Assembly: GCA_001939145.1 (NCBI GenBank)
Contig: LSRX01001535.1
Location: 15,776 to 79,775 of the forward strand
Origin: Symbiodinium microadriaticum
Taxonomy: Eukaryota; Sar; Dinophyceae; Suessiales; Symbiodiniaceae
DNA length: 64,000 bases
Direction: 5' to 3'
Shown: one piece after another, positions 28,668 to 37,669 of the stretch
Position numbering within the stretch: position 1 is the first letter of the stretch
Layout: each line of letters opens with the position of its first letter
Program-made: the position numbers and the translations under genes
Notes under the pieces: model-generated
What the model saw: only the letters and a program-made list of their open reading frames with translations
Database searches by the model: none
What the model was told of the DNA's origin: nothing

Positions 28668-28769
28668 CTTGGGGGCTGAGTAGGTAACCTTTAACCTTTG
28701 GGGGCTTATATAAACTTATTACAATTCAATAGGTTAACCTTTTTTGGGCTAAGGTACTCGGCCCCTAAG
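28668..28769 (+). mobile_element. Family A element inside an open frame
   Basis: Full-length. The upstream block (GRRGLHRINTGVTS) and the downstream block (EGCCRVCCIGSSCLRIIC to TAA) join in frame if the element is removed. Confidence 0.85.
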
Positions 28770-29119
28770 TGAGGGATGCTGCAGGGTTTGCTGTATCGGT
28801 TCTAGCTGCCTGCGAATCATCTGTTAACTAGAGATCCTCGGCCCCGAATCACCGTGAGACTCGCACTGCAAAGAACGGTAGATTTCGAAGAGTCACGGAT
28901 CTTTTGGGGATCAGGGGTCTAGGGTCGCAGCCCAAAGCCCTGAGACCTAAAACCCTAAAACCCAAGCCTACACCAAATACCACCCCCCGATCTGCCCTAG
29001 AAACGAGGTGGCGAAGAAGCGAGCCACCACCGAAGCGGCGTTTAGCTACTCGCCGATGTCATTGCTTTGGAGTGGGGGGGGGGCACCATCAACTGCTACC
29101 GCAGAGTCATGAATTTTTT

Positions 29120-29184
29120 GAGTCTGTCCTATTGGGGCTTATATAAACCTCTATAAACCTACTATAATTCGAAAGGGTTACCCT
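29120..29184 (+). mobile_element. Family A internal fragment
   Basis: GGGGCTTATATAAACC (partly duplicated) to ATAATTCGAAAGGGTTACC; both ends are gone. Confidence 0.6.
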
Positions 29185-29227
29185 AGTCATGAATCTTTGA
29201 GTCGAAACCCTAGAGGCTTGAAGCAGC

Positions 29228-29320
29228 TAGAGCTTCGGATTTAGGGTTTTAGGGGTTTAGGGGTTTAGGGTTTTAGGGTTTCGGGTTTAGGTTTTGGGGC
29301 TTTAGGGCTTTAGGGGTTTC
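29228..29320. repeat. TTTAGGG-type array
   Basis: TTTAGGG, TTTAGGGG and TTTTAGGG units. Confidence 0.8.
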
Positions 29321-29397
29321 GAGGTTCGGGCTTTTGGGTCTTGCGGTTAGTCTTGTGGACTTGGGCGGGGGTTCGCCTAAAACCCTCCCGGTATCCG

Positions 29398-29476
29398 CTC
29401 GCGGAGAGAGCTTCAGGTGACCTGAAGATGATCCAGTCCATTGCGAAGCCTCCTGGCCATCTTCGAGGTGTAGGAT
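29398..29476 (+). CDS. Candidate exon running into a family D element
   Basis: Open block (contains AERASGDLKMIQSIAKPPGH) that reaches GTGTAG / GTAGTT at the left end of a family D element. Confidence 0.4.
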
Positions 29477-29568
29477 ATGGGTAGTTCTCCACATTAGCGT
29501 CCCTTTTTGGGTCCCCAATATAGAAAAGGACCCTAAAAGGGACCCTAATTTAGAAAACTACCCATATA
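29475..29568 (+). mobile_element. Family D element
   Basis: ATATGGGTAGTTCTCCACATTAG and CTAATTTAGAAAACTACCCATAT terminal inverted repeats. Confidence 0.8.
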
Positions 29569-29802
29569 ACAGCTTAGGGCACAGTGCCCTACAACCAAAT
29601 CCTATACACCTCTTTCCCGTAACACTACGCAAAACCCTCCCAGCAATCTCCCGGCCTCGCAAGCTACACCAGCTTCGTTCGAAAAATCGCAGTCGTCGGG
29701 GTAATTTAGGGGCTTAAATAATTACCAACACTGTTTGGGGGGTTCCTTACTATACTTATAGTAACATCCCCCAACACCCGATTATAATTAGCGCAGGGTT
29801 TC

Positions 29803-29899
29803 TGGGACCCTACACGCGGAGCGTTGCACCGTCGGCTTGGCTCGGGCGCCCAGGATCATGACTCGAGACAGCAAGATCGAAGACAGGACTTTGAGTGTG
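29803..29899 (+). CDS. Candidate exon, Arg/Gln/Asp-rich
   Basis: 32 open codons (contains HRRLGSGAQDHDSRQQDRRQ) before TTTAGGG repeats. Confidence 0.35.
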
Positions 29900-30015
29900 G
29901 GGGTTTAGGGTTTAGGGTTTAGGATTTGGGGTTTAGGGTTCTTAGGGTTATTAGGGTTTAGGGTTTAGGATTTGGGGTTTAGGGTTCTTAGGGTTATGAG
30001 GGTTTAGGGTTTAGG
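29900..30015. repeat. TTTAGGG-type array with ~60-nt higher-order unit
   Basis: GGTTTAGGGTTTAGGATTTGG ... TTCTTAGGGTTAT occurs twice. Confidence 0.8.
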
Positions 30016-30057
30016 GGCTGCTTAGAGTCAGACGAATATGAGACGAGGGCTCGAAGG

Positions 30058-30350
30058 GTTCCTTTAAAGGGCTCCTTGAAAGGGCTCCTTTAAAAGGGTA
30101 CCTTTAAGGGTTCCTTTTAAGGGTTCTTATATGGGTACGGTTAAGGGTTCCGTTAAGGGCACCTTTAAGGGTTCCTTTTAAGGGTTCTTATAATAGGTAC
30201 GGTTAAGGGCTCCGTTAAGGGCACCTTTAAGGGTTCCTTTTAAGGGTTCTTATATGGGTTACGGTTGAAGGGCTCCGTTAAGGGCACCTTTAAGGGTTCC
30301 TTTTAAGGGCTCTTGTAAGGGTTTTTTTGTAAGGGCATCTTGAAGGGTTC
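30058..30350. repeat. ~62-nt tandem array (AAGGGTTCC type)
   Basis: Four to five copies of AAGGGTTCCTTTTAAGGGTTC + TTATATGGGTACGGTTAAGGG + CTCCGTTAAGGGCACC. Confidence 0.85.
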
Positions 30351-30359
30351 CAATGATGG

Positions 30360-30626
30360 GTGAATGCTTGGAGTGAGGGTGTGCCGAATTCTGGGGTCCT
30401 TGTAGAGACGTCAGCCAGCTTCATCATCATCCTGTTCACCGTAGCCATAGGTTTTTCTGGAGGCCCCAGCGTTCAGGGTTTGTGTTCTCTGGCCGGGTTT
30501 TTCCTGACCTGCCAGCCGGTAGAGGTGACCTGGATTGTAAATACCGCTGTGAAATCCGTTAGCACCTTGCAGATGACCCAAACCTGGAACAACACGCTTT
30601 TGACCGGGTTCTTGTTAAGGGTTTAA
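30360..30626 (+). CDS. Candidate hydrophobic exon
   Basis: 88 open codons with a hydrophobic segment (SASFIIILFTVAIGFSGG), a second moderately hydrophobic stretch, and a threonine-rich end (TLQMTQTWNNTLLTG). Could be a membrane-protein exon. Unknown family. Confidence 0.35.
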   Translation: MNAWSEGVPNSGVLVETSASFIIILFTVAIGFSGGPSVQGLCSLAGFFLTCQPVEVTWIVNTAVKSVSTLQMTQTWNNTLLTGFLLRV

Positions 30627-30923
30627 TTTAAGTTACCATAAATAGGGATCTGTAGCACATCATGTGGTTTCCGAATTATAGCAACTTAAACTAAATCCCT
30701 TACCAAGAACCCGGTTGACCCTAACCTTGAATCCCAAGCCCTGAAACCCTCGCAGGGCTTGAGCCTCCAGCACTGAAAGCCCCAAACCCCCCAGCCGCCT
30801 GAACCCTGCTAAGGGTGTAGGGGTGTAGGGTTCCTTTAAAGGGTACTATAAGGGTTCCTTTAAAGGGATCTATAAGGGTTTTTGGGGGTTTGGACCCTGT
30901 AACCTAATTTAGGGTTTAAACCC

Positions 30924-31110
30924 TTGAAGGAGCCGTTGAAGAGTCCTTGTACTTCCTTTAGAGGGCTCATGGTTGTAGGGCTTAGGGTTTTAAGCCCTCG
31001 CTCACCCCTGAACCCGAGACCCCCTGTTTTTGAAGCCTCTCGCAGGAAGGGGCCTGTGAGCCTGAATGCAGATCGGCGCAAGCAGGAGCTGCAGGTTTAT
31101 AGGGCATCGG
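30924..31110 (+). CDS. Candidate exon(s), basic
   Basis: Open plus-strand run; the part at 31035-31110 (RKGPVSLNADRRKQELQ) is most exon-like. Confidence 0.35.
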
Positions 31111-31300
31111 AGCTTTTCGGGTTTAAGGGTTTAGGGTTTAAGGGTTTCGGGTTTAGCGTTTAGGATTGGGGGTTTAGGATTTATTTGGATTTTTCGGGTT
31201 TAGGATATAGTAAATTTAGTAGGGTTTAGGGTTCTTAGGGTTTAGGGCTGTTGGGGTTTAGGGTTCAACCCTAAACCCTAAACCCCCTAAGCCTTAGGTT
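31110..31300. repeat. TTTAGGG-type array
   Basis: TTTAGGG units with the strand switching to CCCTAAA near 31265. Confidence 0.8.
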
Positions 31301-31386
31301 CAGGGTTGCAGGGGTGTTTGTGGCTTAGGACGTTTAGGCCCTCGGATCTGGCAACGCCCTCCCAAGGCAGAAACCCCAAACCATCC

Positions 31387-31702
31387 AGGAGCTCTACGAC
31401 ATCAGGAACCCTAAACCCAAACCCCTGAACCCTAAACCCTAGCCCACCTAAACCCCAAAATTTCCGAGACCAAAAGATAGAAACTCCTCAGTCGGACACC
31501 ATTTGAGAAGATCTACGACATCAGGAACCTTTAAAAAGCCCTCAACCCCAAACCCCTCACAGGTTATCTACAACATCAGGAGCCTTAAAAGCCCAAAAAC
31601 CCCTAATCCTTAACAGGAGATCTACGACATCATGAAGGGCAACCACCAGCTGCTGAGGCGCATCGAGACCTGCGAGCCGATGTTGAGGAGCCCAGAACAA
31701 AA
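31387..31702 (+). CDS. Exon with three upstream degenerate copies of its 5' edge
   Basis: The likely exon starts at 31617 (AACAG then GAGATCTACGACATCATGAAGG; peptide EIYDIMKGNHQLLRRIETCE). The same AG-GAGMTCTACGACATCAGGA start recurs at 31387, 31506 and 31560, each followed by spacer DNA instead of the rest of the exon. See findings. Confidence 0.45.
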
Positions 31703-31721
31703 ATGTTTCCGAAGACGGGGT

Positions 31722-32010
31722 TTAGGGTTTAGGGTTTAGTGGGGTTGAATTGCTAAAGTGCTTCAGAGTTCGTTTAGGGGTTTAGGGTAAAGACTCGGGC
31801 TTTCAATGCTACAGTGCTTCAGAGTTCGTTTAGGGTTTAGGGTAAGGACTCGGGGTTGAATTGCTAAAGTGCTTCAGATTTCGTTTAGGGGTTTAGGGTA
31901 AGGACTCGGGGTTTAATTGCTAAAGTGCTTCAGAGCTCGTTTAGGGTTTAGGGTAAAGACCTCGGGGTTTTATTGCTAAAGTGCTTCAGAGTTCGTTTAG
32001 GGTTTAGGGC
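31722..32010. repeat. ~56-nt tandem array
   Basis: Five copies of TTGAATTGCTAAAGTGCTTC + AGAGTTCGTTTAGGG + TTTAGGGTAAGGACTCGGG. Confidence 0.9.
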
Positions 32011-32212
32011 TTTGCTCCCCAATACCATGCCTTTTAGGCTTTTTGGGCTCTTTTACCTGAGTGGTAGTCTGAAAGTCTAACCTTTCATTGCCCTGGCTCC
32101 TTGGGGAGGTCAGAGAAAGCGACTCAGAGAGAATTCCGTTTATGATTCCAGCATAGATGCCTCGGCTTAGGCTTTAGGGCTTTAGGGTTTAGGGTGCAGG
32201 TTTTTGGGGGTT

Positions 32213-32316
32213 AGAGCAGGACCGACCTCCAGGAGAGCAACAGCAGACCACGAGAAGAGACCAGGAGAGCACCAAGATTCCAGCAGTCACCGGGAGACCC
32301 CCAGAGAGACAAGATA
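32213..32316 (+). CDS. Candidate exon before a family D element
   Basis: Gln/Arg-rich open block (contains PPGEQQQTTRRDQESTKIPA) running to GGGTAGTT at the family D left end. Confidence 0.4.
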
Positions 32317-32425
32317 GGGTAGTTCTCTAAATTAGGTTCCCCTTTTTTGTCGTCTCCAATATAGTTCGGCACCCTTATAGTTTATAAGGAAAACTTAAAG
32401 GGACAGTGATTTAGAGAACTACCCA
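32315..32425 (+). mobile_element. Family D element between two open blocks
   Basis: ATAGGGTAGTTCTCTAAATTAGG and ATTTAGAGAACTACCC ends. Confidence 0.75.
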
Positions 32426-32592
32426 ATGGATCTGGCTTTCCAGGTTCTTGACGGGCCCCCCTGTGCCGATAGTGGCAGATGAGCTCAAAATCTGCCCCCC
32501 ACCCGCAGCGAGCGCGTCCTGCGGAACGCTTTTCCTTGCACGCTCGAAAGGATTTTTGCATGGTTCCGAGGTGTTTGTGAAGAAGTGTAACC
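32426..32592 (+). CDS. Candidate exon after a family D element
   Basis: 55 codons, strongly protein-like (contains LSRFLTGPPVPIVADELKIC and ARSKGFLHGSEVFVKKC), ending at CCCTAAA repeats. The minus strand is also open but lower quality. Family unknown. Confidence 0.5.
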
Positions 32593-32756
32593 CCAAACCC
32601 TAAACCCTGCACCGTGGCGCTATCTGTGGTCCCTGTTAGGGTTCAGGGTTCATGCTTTCAGGGGGTTGTTTTGTAGGATACTAAGGCTTCTCTATATGGA
32701 GTTTAGGGCCTTTGCGTTTGGGGGCGTGGTGGCTTGGTGTTTGTGTTCGTACACAA

Positions 32757-32859
32757 GTGGGTAGTTCCCTAAATAGGGTCCCTTTAAGATCCCCAATATA
32801 GCACGGCACCCCTTATAAAAAGGACCCTTAAAGGGACCCTAATTTAGAGAGTTACCTTC
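32757..32859 (+). mobile_element. Family D element
   Basis: GTGGGTAGTTCCCTAAATAGGG and CCCTAATTTAGAGAGTTACC ends. Confidence 0.7.
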
Positions 32860-32895
32860 ATGCACAAGTTGAGTCAGGATGACTTTCCCTTGTAA
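32860..32895 (+). CDS. Candidate micro-exon with GTAAGG donor
   Basis: Short block (MHKLSQDDFP) between a family D element and GTAAGG. Confidence 0.35.
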   Translation: MHKLSQDDFPL

Positions 32896-32989
32896 GGTTC
32901 TAAGCGAGGTTGGAGTTTCAGGTGGCCGGGTCTGAGTGTGCAGCTGCTTGCGCTTATACATGCTTATACTGAAGGTTTAGGGATTTCTA

Positions 32990-33215
32990 GAATTTTGGGC
33001 TTTAAGGGTTTAGGGCTGTAGGGGTTTAGGGGTTTAGGGTTTTAAGGGGGTTTGGCGCTTAGACTAGGGTGGCTCTGGATTTCTAAACTCTGAGCATCCT
33101 CCCAAACCTAAGCCCCCTTCAGCCTTGAGCCCAACCTTGCTTGCAGGGTTTAGGGGTTTAGGGGTTTAAAGGTTTAGGGGTTCAGGGGTTCAGGGGTTTA
33201 GGGGTTTGGGGGATG
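32990..33215. repeat. TTTAGGG-type arrays
   Basis: Two TTTAGGGG runs separated by a short unique stretch at 33060-33140. Confidence 0.8.
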
Positions 33216-33219
33216 GAGG

Positions 33220-33303
33220 ACTTCTGACATGGTGAAAGCAGACAAGTTCCGAAAACGCTATGCCCGAGGCTCAGCCACGCGGCTCTTGGGGGTCCCCTTT
33301 TAG
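33220..33303 (+). CDS. Candidate terminal exon, basic
   Basis: 27 codons (contains MVKADKFRKRYARGSATRLL) then TAG. Confidence 0.4.
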   Translation, partial: TSDMVKADKFRKRYARGSATRLLGVPF

Positions 33304-33485
33304 GGGAAAACTGTGGCTTTTGGGGGGGTCTTTAGGGGTTTGGGGGTTTCGGGGGAGGCGCTGTGGGGCTTCTTCGGGGCCCTGTAGGGAATTTTCCTTT
33401 GCGGTTTTGTAGAAGATATGATGAAGGGTTAGGGTTTGGGGATTTATCGGCTTCCTTGGGGGCTGAGGATGGGCCTTTTGTGCGG

Positions 33486-33629
33486 TACTTGGAGGCTCGT
33501 GGGACTTTTTGAAGTACATATAAGTACCTTAATAGGGGTCCTAAGTACCTTAATAGGGGTAATAAGTATTTATAAGTAGAGCTACCGTATTTATAACCCT
33601 AGTTAGTACGTCCCGTGAACCTTTAAGTG
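33486..33629 (+). mobile_element. Family C element, diverged
   Basis: TACTTGGAGGCTCGTGGGACT and AGTACGTCCCGTGAACCTTTAAGT; the interior has ATAAGTACCTTAATAGGGG repeats. Confidence 0.65.
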
Positions 33630-33800
33630 CGGCCGACGCGTTTGAATGCCGAGAGTTCAGAATCTCAGCGTACAAGGGCCTGGTCACATGGGTCGTTCTC
33701 TAAATCAGGGTCCCTTTTAGGGTCCTTTGTATAATTTAAGGTATATGGGTTTGTTTGAGGGATTTATATGGGTTTCTATAAGGGTACTACAAGGGTTCTG

Positions 33801-33911
33801 TATGGGTCGTTCTCTAAATGAGGGTGCCTTTTAGTGTCCTTCTTTTTATAAGGGGTTCCGTACTATATTGGGGACCTGAAGAAGGGGACCCTATTCTAGA
33901 GGACCACCCAC
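33801..33911 (+). mobile_element. Family D element
   Basis: TATGGGTCGTTCTCTAAATGAGG at the left; ATTCTAGAGGACCACCCACATA at the right; a left-end fragment also lies at 33688. Confidence 0.65.
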
Positions 33912-34007
33912 ATAGATACGGATACGGAGCCCCAAGCCGCTGGTTTCGGTGGTTTAGGGTTTTGGGTTTGGGGCTTTCCCTTTGGGGGTTGAGCTTCCGG
34001 ATTCCGC

Positions 34008-34102
34008 AGGGGGACTTCATCGCAGCCAAGAGAAGGGTGCAGTCCCACCCTCCGTGTTTGGTAGCCCCTTGCTTGTCACGGCGGTCCCACAAAAATTCCC
34101 AA
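34008..34102 (+). CDS. Candidate exon, unknown product
   Basis: After TTCCGCAG, 30 codons (contains GDFIAAKRRVQSHPPCLVAP) before ACAAAAATTCCCAAG. Confidence 0.4.
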
Positions 34103-34131
34103 GTAATACCCTAAGTTCCCTGAGCCTTCAG

Positions 34132-34243
34132 CCGTAAAACTGAGGTCATCAACTCTTCCCATACCGCCCGCATGTGCGGCGAGTATGACGACGAAATCCG
34201 TCGCATCCGGGACGAGGAGCCTCGGACAGATACGGGTTTCTAA
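34132..34243 (+). CDS. Candidate exon, charged
   Basis: After CCTTCAG, 36 codons (contains ARMCGEYDDEIRRIRDEEP), ending in TAA inside a family D-like left end. Confidence 0.5.
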
Positions 34244-34340
34244 GCTTCTCTAAATTCGGGTCTCTGGTTTTTTGTTCCCTTAAAAGGGACCCAAAAGGGC
34301 TTTCTACAGGGTATCGATAGGTGTACTACAACCTGAGGTC

Positions 34341-34443
34341 AGGGTAGTTCTCTCAATTAGGGTCTTTTTGAGGTCCCCCAACATAGTGCGGCACCATTCC
34401 AAAAGGACCCGACAAGGGACCCTAGAATTCGAGAACTACCCGT
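34341..34443 (+). mobile_element. Family D element
   Basis: AGGGTAGTTCTCTCAATTAGGG and CTAGAATTCGAGAACTACCC ends. Confidence 0.7.
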
Positions 34444-34488
34444 GCTGTTTTGGAGCAAGGCGAATTGCAGACCTCAGGACCTCCAGGG
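34444..34488 (+). CDS. Candidate exon with GTAATG donor
   Basis: Block after a family D element (CCFGARRIADLRTSR) ending at GGTAATG. Confidence 0.35.
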
Positions 34489-34766
34489 TAATGAACATCG
34501 ACCCCCCTCTGCAGGCTACATAGTTACCAAGTCTATTTTGGGGGGGTCTCCTTATTATAGTTGTAGTAGTCTCTGCAACAAAACCCTCTTCTTATTATTC
34601 AGGATAAATTGTACGTGTACGAATATTAAAGAAAGCGGGGGCCGGGAGTGGGGGTGATGAATCAGGCGTCTGCATTATGTGCCTTGAGGTGTCGCGCTCG
34701 GGAGGGGGGCGGGGGGGGGGGGCTCAGGCCACTCAGAGGGATAGGACCTTCAGTTGGGCGTCAGAA

Positions 34767-34860
34767 GTCTGACATGGCTGAAAGACAGAAGCCAGCTGCA
34801 GAAGTCTGACATGGCTGAAAGACAGAAGCCAGCTGTGGGCTCGAAGAAGCACGTCTAGAA
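34767..34860 (+). CDS. Candidate exon carrying a 35-nt tandem duplication
   Basis: GAAGTCTGACATGGCTGAAAG + ACAGAAGCCAGCTG occurs twice in tandem. The second copy reads SDMAERQKPAVGSKKHV to TAG; the first ends in TGA. Confidence 0.3.
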
Positions 34861-35027
34861 AGCGAGGGCTGAGATCTTAGACGAAGAGCCCCCCGCACCC
34901 CCCCGAAGAACAAAGGACACACCACTCCTTCAGTCCCATACATCCCATAAAGCCCTGAACACCAAAGCTCTCTCAGTCAAGCTTCTGCAAATCCGAAGAG
35001 CCCCCAAACCCTAAGAGCTCCCTGAGT

Positions 35028-35160
35028 TACTTGGAGGTTCATGGGACTTAGTAAGTACAGCTATAAGTACCTCAAATTGGGGGGGGGTTATAAGTAATTA
35101 TAAGTACAGTTACCTGATTTATAACCCTAGGTTTTTTAAGTCCCATGAACCGAAAAGTAC
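35028..35160 (+). mobile_element. Family C element
   Basis: TACTTGGAGGTTCATGGGACTTAGTAAGTAC contains a perfect GTAAGT donor. Right end TCCCATGAACCGAAAAGTA. Confidence 0.8.
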
Positions 35161-35231
35161 TACCAGTCAGAAGGACCTAATAAGGCCTATATAACCCCAG
35201 GGTTTTTTAAGTCCCATGAACCTTTAAGTAG
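35161..35231 (+). mobile_element. Family C right-half fragment
   Basis: ATAACCCCAGGGTTTTTTAAG then TCCCATGAACCTTTAAGTAG, followed directly by an exon-like block. Confidence 0.65.
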
Positions 35232-35329
35232 GAAGAAGCCCGAAGCCGGGAGCAGCCAAGGAGAAAGCCAAGCTGGAGGTCGTGGCTCTCAGTTCTCAGC
35301 TTCTGGCTTCTTCTCGGGGCCTTCGATGA
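35231..35329 (+). CDS. Candidate exon after a family C end
   Basis: 32 codons (contains GAAKEKAKLEVVALSSQLLA) then TGA, starting at the element's terminal TAG. Confidence 0.45.
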   Translation, partial: GRSPKPGAAKEKAKLEVVALSSQLLASSRGLR

Positions 35330-35481
35330 GTCTGTTGCTGGTTTTTAGGGTTTAGGGCTTTGGGTTTAGGGTTTAGGATTTTGGGTTTAGGGTTTATTGT
35401 TTCGGGTCGGATGTCCACGGGAAACAGGGGCAGAAGGTGATCAGGCCAGGTTTAGAACCCTGAAGGCTTAGTCTCTGAACC

Positions 35482-35676
35482 ATGCGAAAAAAAACCGCCA
35501 TTTCGCCCGCATCCGTTGCGGACCCATTGGTGCCCCGAGTTTGTGGGGAACTCTTTATACCAGCGGTGTTGATGTGTTTTAGTGGTTCTGCATGTTGTCA
35601 AGGGCTGGTCGTGCAAGCCGTCGGCTTAACGGACAGAAACCGCAGGGTCCGAGTGGTGTACGACAGCCTTCCATGA
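35482..35676 (+). CDS. Candidate exon, hydrophobic/cysteine-containing
   Basis: About 60 codons starting with an ATG (contains LVPRVCGELFIPAVLMCFSG), ending in TGA. Perhaps an upstream exon of the gene that continues at 35692. Confidence 0.4.
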   Translation: MRKKTAISPASVADPLVPRVCGELFIPAVLMCFSGSACCQGLVVQAVGLTDRNRRVRVVYDSLP

Positions 35677-35691
35677 TGCATGCGCTGACAG

Positions 35692-35739
35692 GAAGTGGCA
35701 AACCTGCAAAGCCCGAGCTCTACGACAGACATTCAACAT
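35692..35739 (+). CDS. Exon 1 of a gene interrupted by two family A elements
   Basis: After GCTGACAG, 16 codons (EVANLQSPSSTTDIQH) end exactly at the left end of a family A element, the last nine bases (ATTCAACAT) being repeated on its far side. Continues at 35852. Confidence 0.55.
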
Positions 35740-35842
35740 CTTAGGGGCTGAGTAGATAACCTTTAGCCGTTTGGGGCTTAGAATAATCTATTATCCTTCA
35801 ACAGGTTAACCTTTTTTGGGCTAAGGTACTCGGCCCTTAAGT
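35740..35842 (+). mobile_element. Family A element with 9-bp target duplication
   Basis: Full-length copy flanked by ATTCAACAT at 35731-35739 and 35843-35851. Removing the element and one duplicate leaves the surrounding frame open. Confidence 0.9.
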
Positions 35843-35973
35843 ATTCAACATAATCCAGTTTTCATGTCGAGATCCAGCATTCTTCTAGAGATGAACACTT
35901 TCAACTTCGAGTCCGGAACCAACCAAAGCCCTTCAAAAGCCAAAACGCCGTGCAGGTCCCAAAACTCTAAGAT
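35843..35973 (+). CDS. Exon 2, sandwiched between two family A elements
   Basis: 131 nt, open throughout (contains VFMSRSSILLEMNTFNFESG). Both boundaries coincide with element ends. The frame continues across the second element. Confidence 0.6.
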
Positions 35974-36075
35974 CTTAGGGGCTGAGTAGGTAACCTTTAA
36001 CCTTTTGGGGCTTATATAGACCTGTTATATTTCAAAAGGTTAACCTTTTTTGGGCTAAGGTACTCGGCCCCTAAG
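35974..36075 (+). mobile_element. Family A element with AGAT duplication
   Basis: Full-length; AGAT at 35970-35973 and 36076-36079 fits a 4-bp target duplication. Confidence 0.85.
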
Positions 36076-36194
36076 AGATAGAGGCTTGGAAAAAGAGCCA
36101 TACTACTTCTGGTGGCTCCGCAGTCTATCAAAGCACGCTTTCCCTGCCTCCTGTAAAACAAGAAGGAAGCAGATGTAGAACCGTAGAACCCTGA
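36076..36194 (+). CDS. Exon 3 (terminal) of the same gene
   Basis: Continues the frame of exon 2 after removal of the element and one AGAT: contains EAWKKSHTTSGGSAVYQS and ends in TGA. The combined product from 35692 would be about 94 residues, Ser/Thr-rich, family unknown. Confidence 0.55.
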
Positions 36195-36394
36195 AATACC
36201 CTGTAACACTTGATAGAACCTTTCCAAAACCTTCTAAAGTCCTAACGCTCAAGGCACCCTGCGTTACAGCCCCCCCCAGCCCAAAAGCATGCTCTAAGCC
36301 TTGCGGGTTTGGATAGGTTTTGCGTCGTGGGCCTGGGGTATGTATGACTAATTGCATTCGATGTACGCCTGCATGTAGATTTCAGTTTCAATGT

Positions 36395-36480
36395 GCGTGT
36401 GTCTGTGTGTGTGTGTGTGCAAGCATGCATGCATGCATGCACGCACGCATGCAACCTTGCACGCATGCATATCTGTACAT
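36395..36480. repeat. (GT)n and (GCAT)n microsatellites
   Basis: GTGTGTGTGTGTGTG then GCATGCATGCATGCACGCACG. Confidence 0.9.
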
Positions 36481-36490
36481 GTATGTACAG

Positions 36491-36610
36491 ATGCAGGATT
36501 TCGGCTTTGGGCTATTTGCGCAAGGCTTGAGTTCGAATTTCTATGGTTACTTAACTGAGGAGTTAGAGCCGCACCCTGCAATTCGTCAAGACGGCAAGGA
36601 AGCCCTTTGA
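36491..36610 (+). CDS. Candidate exon, unknown product
   Basis: 39 codons (contains FGFGLFAQGLSSNFYGYLTE) then TGA. Confidence 0.45.
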   Translation: MQDFGFGLFAQGLSSNFYGYLTEELEPHPAIRQDGKEAL

Positions 36611-36749
36611 AGCCAAAACCTTGCAACCCTCTCGATTTGGGGCTTCTTCCCTTGCAGTTGGTCGAAACCCTCAAACTGTAGTCCCGAAGCCCTGTCCCTT
36701 TCAAGGTATATCCTAAAGATTTCGAAAGTCGAATCCTGAAACCAAACAA

Positions 36750-36852
36750 CTGGAGACTGCAGAGACGAGCTAAGGCCATGCGTCGTACCACCGAGTTCCG
36801 CCGAGAGAAGTACAGGCCTAGCTCGGACAAGCTTGCGAAGCCTACGTCTCAG
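36750..36852 (+). CDS. Candidate exon, basic
   Basis: Open block (contains AMRRTTEFRREKYRPSSDKL) ending CTCAG/GTCTAA. Confidence 0.4.
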
Positions 36853-37159
36853 GTCTAAACCCCAAAACCGCCTAAACCCTAGGCTCTAAACCTCCAAACT
36901 CGAAAGCCCTGAACCCTATAAACCCTAAACCCAGACTCACAGGGGAAGCGGGGGTGTCAGTTTCAAGATGTGCAGGCTTGAGGCACAGAGAACAGGTGCA
37001 TAGAGCACTCCGGGCCACAACGCAGAGATGATGATTAATTTGGGGGTCTGGAGAATTAGCCATGGTATTCCTTAAGGTGCCTTATTGTAAACTTCTCTCC
37101 TCGCCAATGTGGAATAATTAGGCCTCTAACCCTAAGAGGCCATGTCCTCGCCTAGACCT

Positions 37160-37275
37160 GAACCCTTAATATAGGGGCCTAAATAATTACCATGGCTATT
37201 GTGGGGGGTTCCTTAGTATGATTATAGTATAATGGGCCCCAAAACCCCATTCTAAGCATTAAGTCCCCTATATTA
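37160..37275 (+). mobile_element. Family I element
   Basis: AATATAGGGGCCTAAATAATTACC at the left, CATTAAGTCCCCTATATT at the right, GGGGGGTTCCTTAGTATG core. Related copies near 29702-29800, 34510-34605 and 61280-61370. Confidence 0.6.
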
Positions 37276-37336
37276 CGTCCCCGACTCTTAATCCGAAACC
37301 CCCAAGCCGTCAGCCAGAGCCTCAAACTCTGATTGA

Positions 37337-37444
37337 TATGGGAGTTTCCGAAAATTAGTGCACCGTATTTTGGGGTCTATATAGTAAGGATCCTACTATT
37401 TAAGGTACTGTATTGGGGTCCCCTATTTTCGGAAATCCCCATAT
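37337..37444 (+). mobile_element. Family G element
   Basis: ATATGGGAGTTTCCGAAAATTAG and CCCTATTTTCGGAAATCCCCATAT. Confidence 0.75.
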
Positions 37445-37491
37445 GCCACCAATTTGTCACACGAGTTGCCGGACTCTTTGGGCCCCTACAT
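37445..37491 (+). CDS. 47-nt candidate exon between two different elements
   Basis: ATNLSHELPDSLGPYI is read from the whole interval between a family G and a family C element. Confidence 0.4.
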
Positions 37492-37619
37492 CACTTGGAG
37501 GTTCATGGGACTTAGTTCGTACGGTTATGAGTACCCTAATTCAGGCTATGAGTAATTGTAAGTATAGCTACCTTAATTGTTTATATCCCTAGTTACTAAG
37601 CCCCATGAACCTTTAAGTA
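37492..37619 (+). mobile_element. Family C element
   Basis: CACTTGGAGGTTCATGGGACTTAG at the left, CCCCATGAACCTTTAAGTAG at the right. Confidence 0.75.
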
Positions 37620-37669
37620 GGGCTTAGGGCGCTTCAGCGTTTAGGGTTTAGGCATCAGAGCGCCAGAAA

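Noticed and set aside
30058-32010. Direct-repeat arrays as CRISPR
   Set aside because: The repeats are contiguous or separated by similar sequence, not by unique spacers; the organism is eukaryotic and no cas genes are seen.
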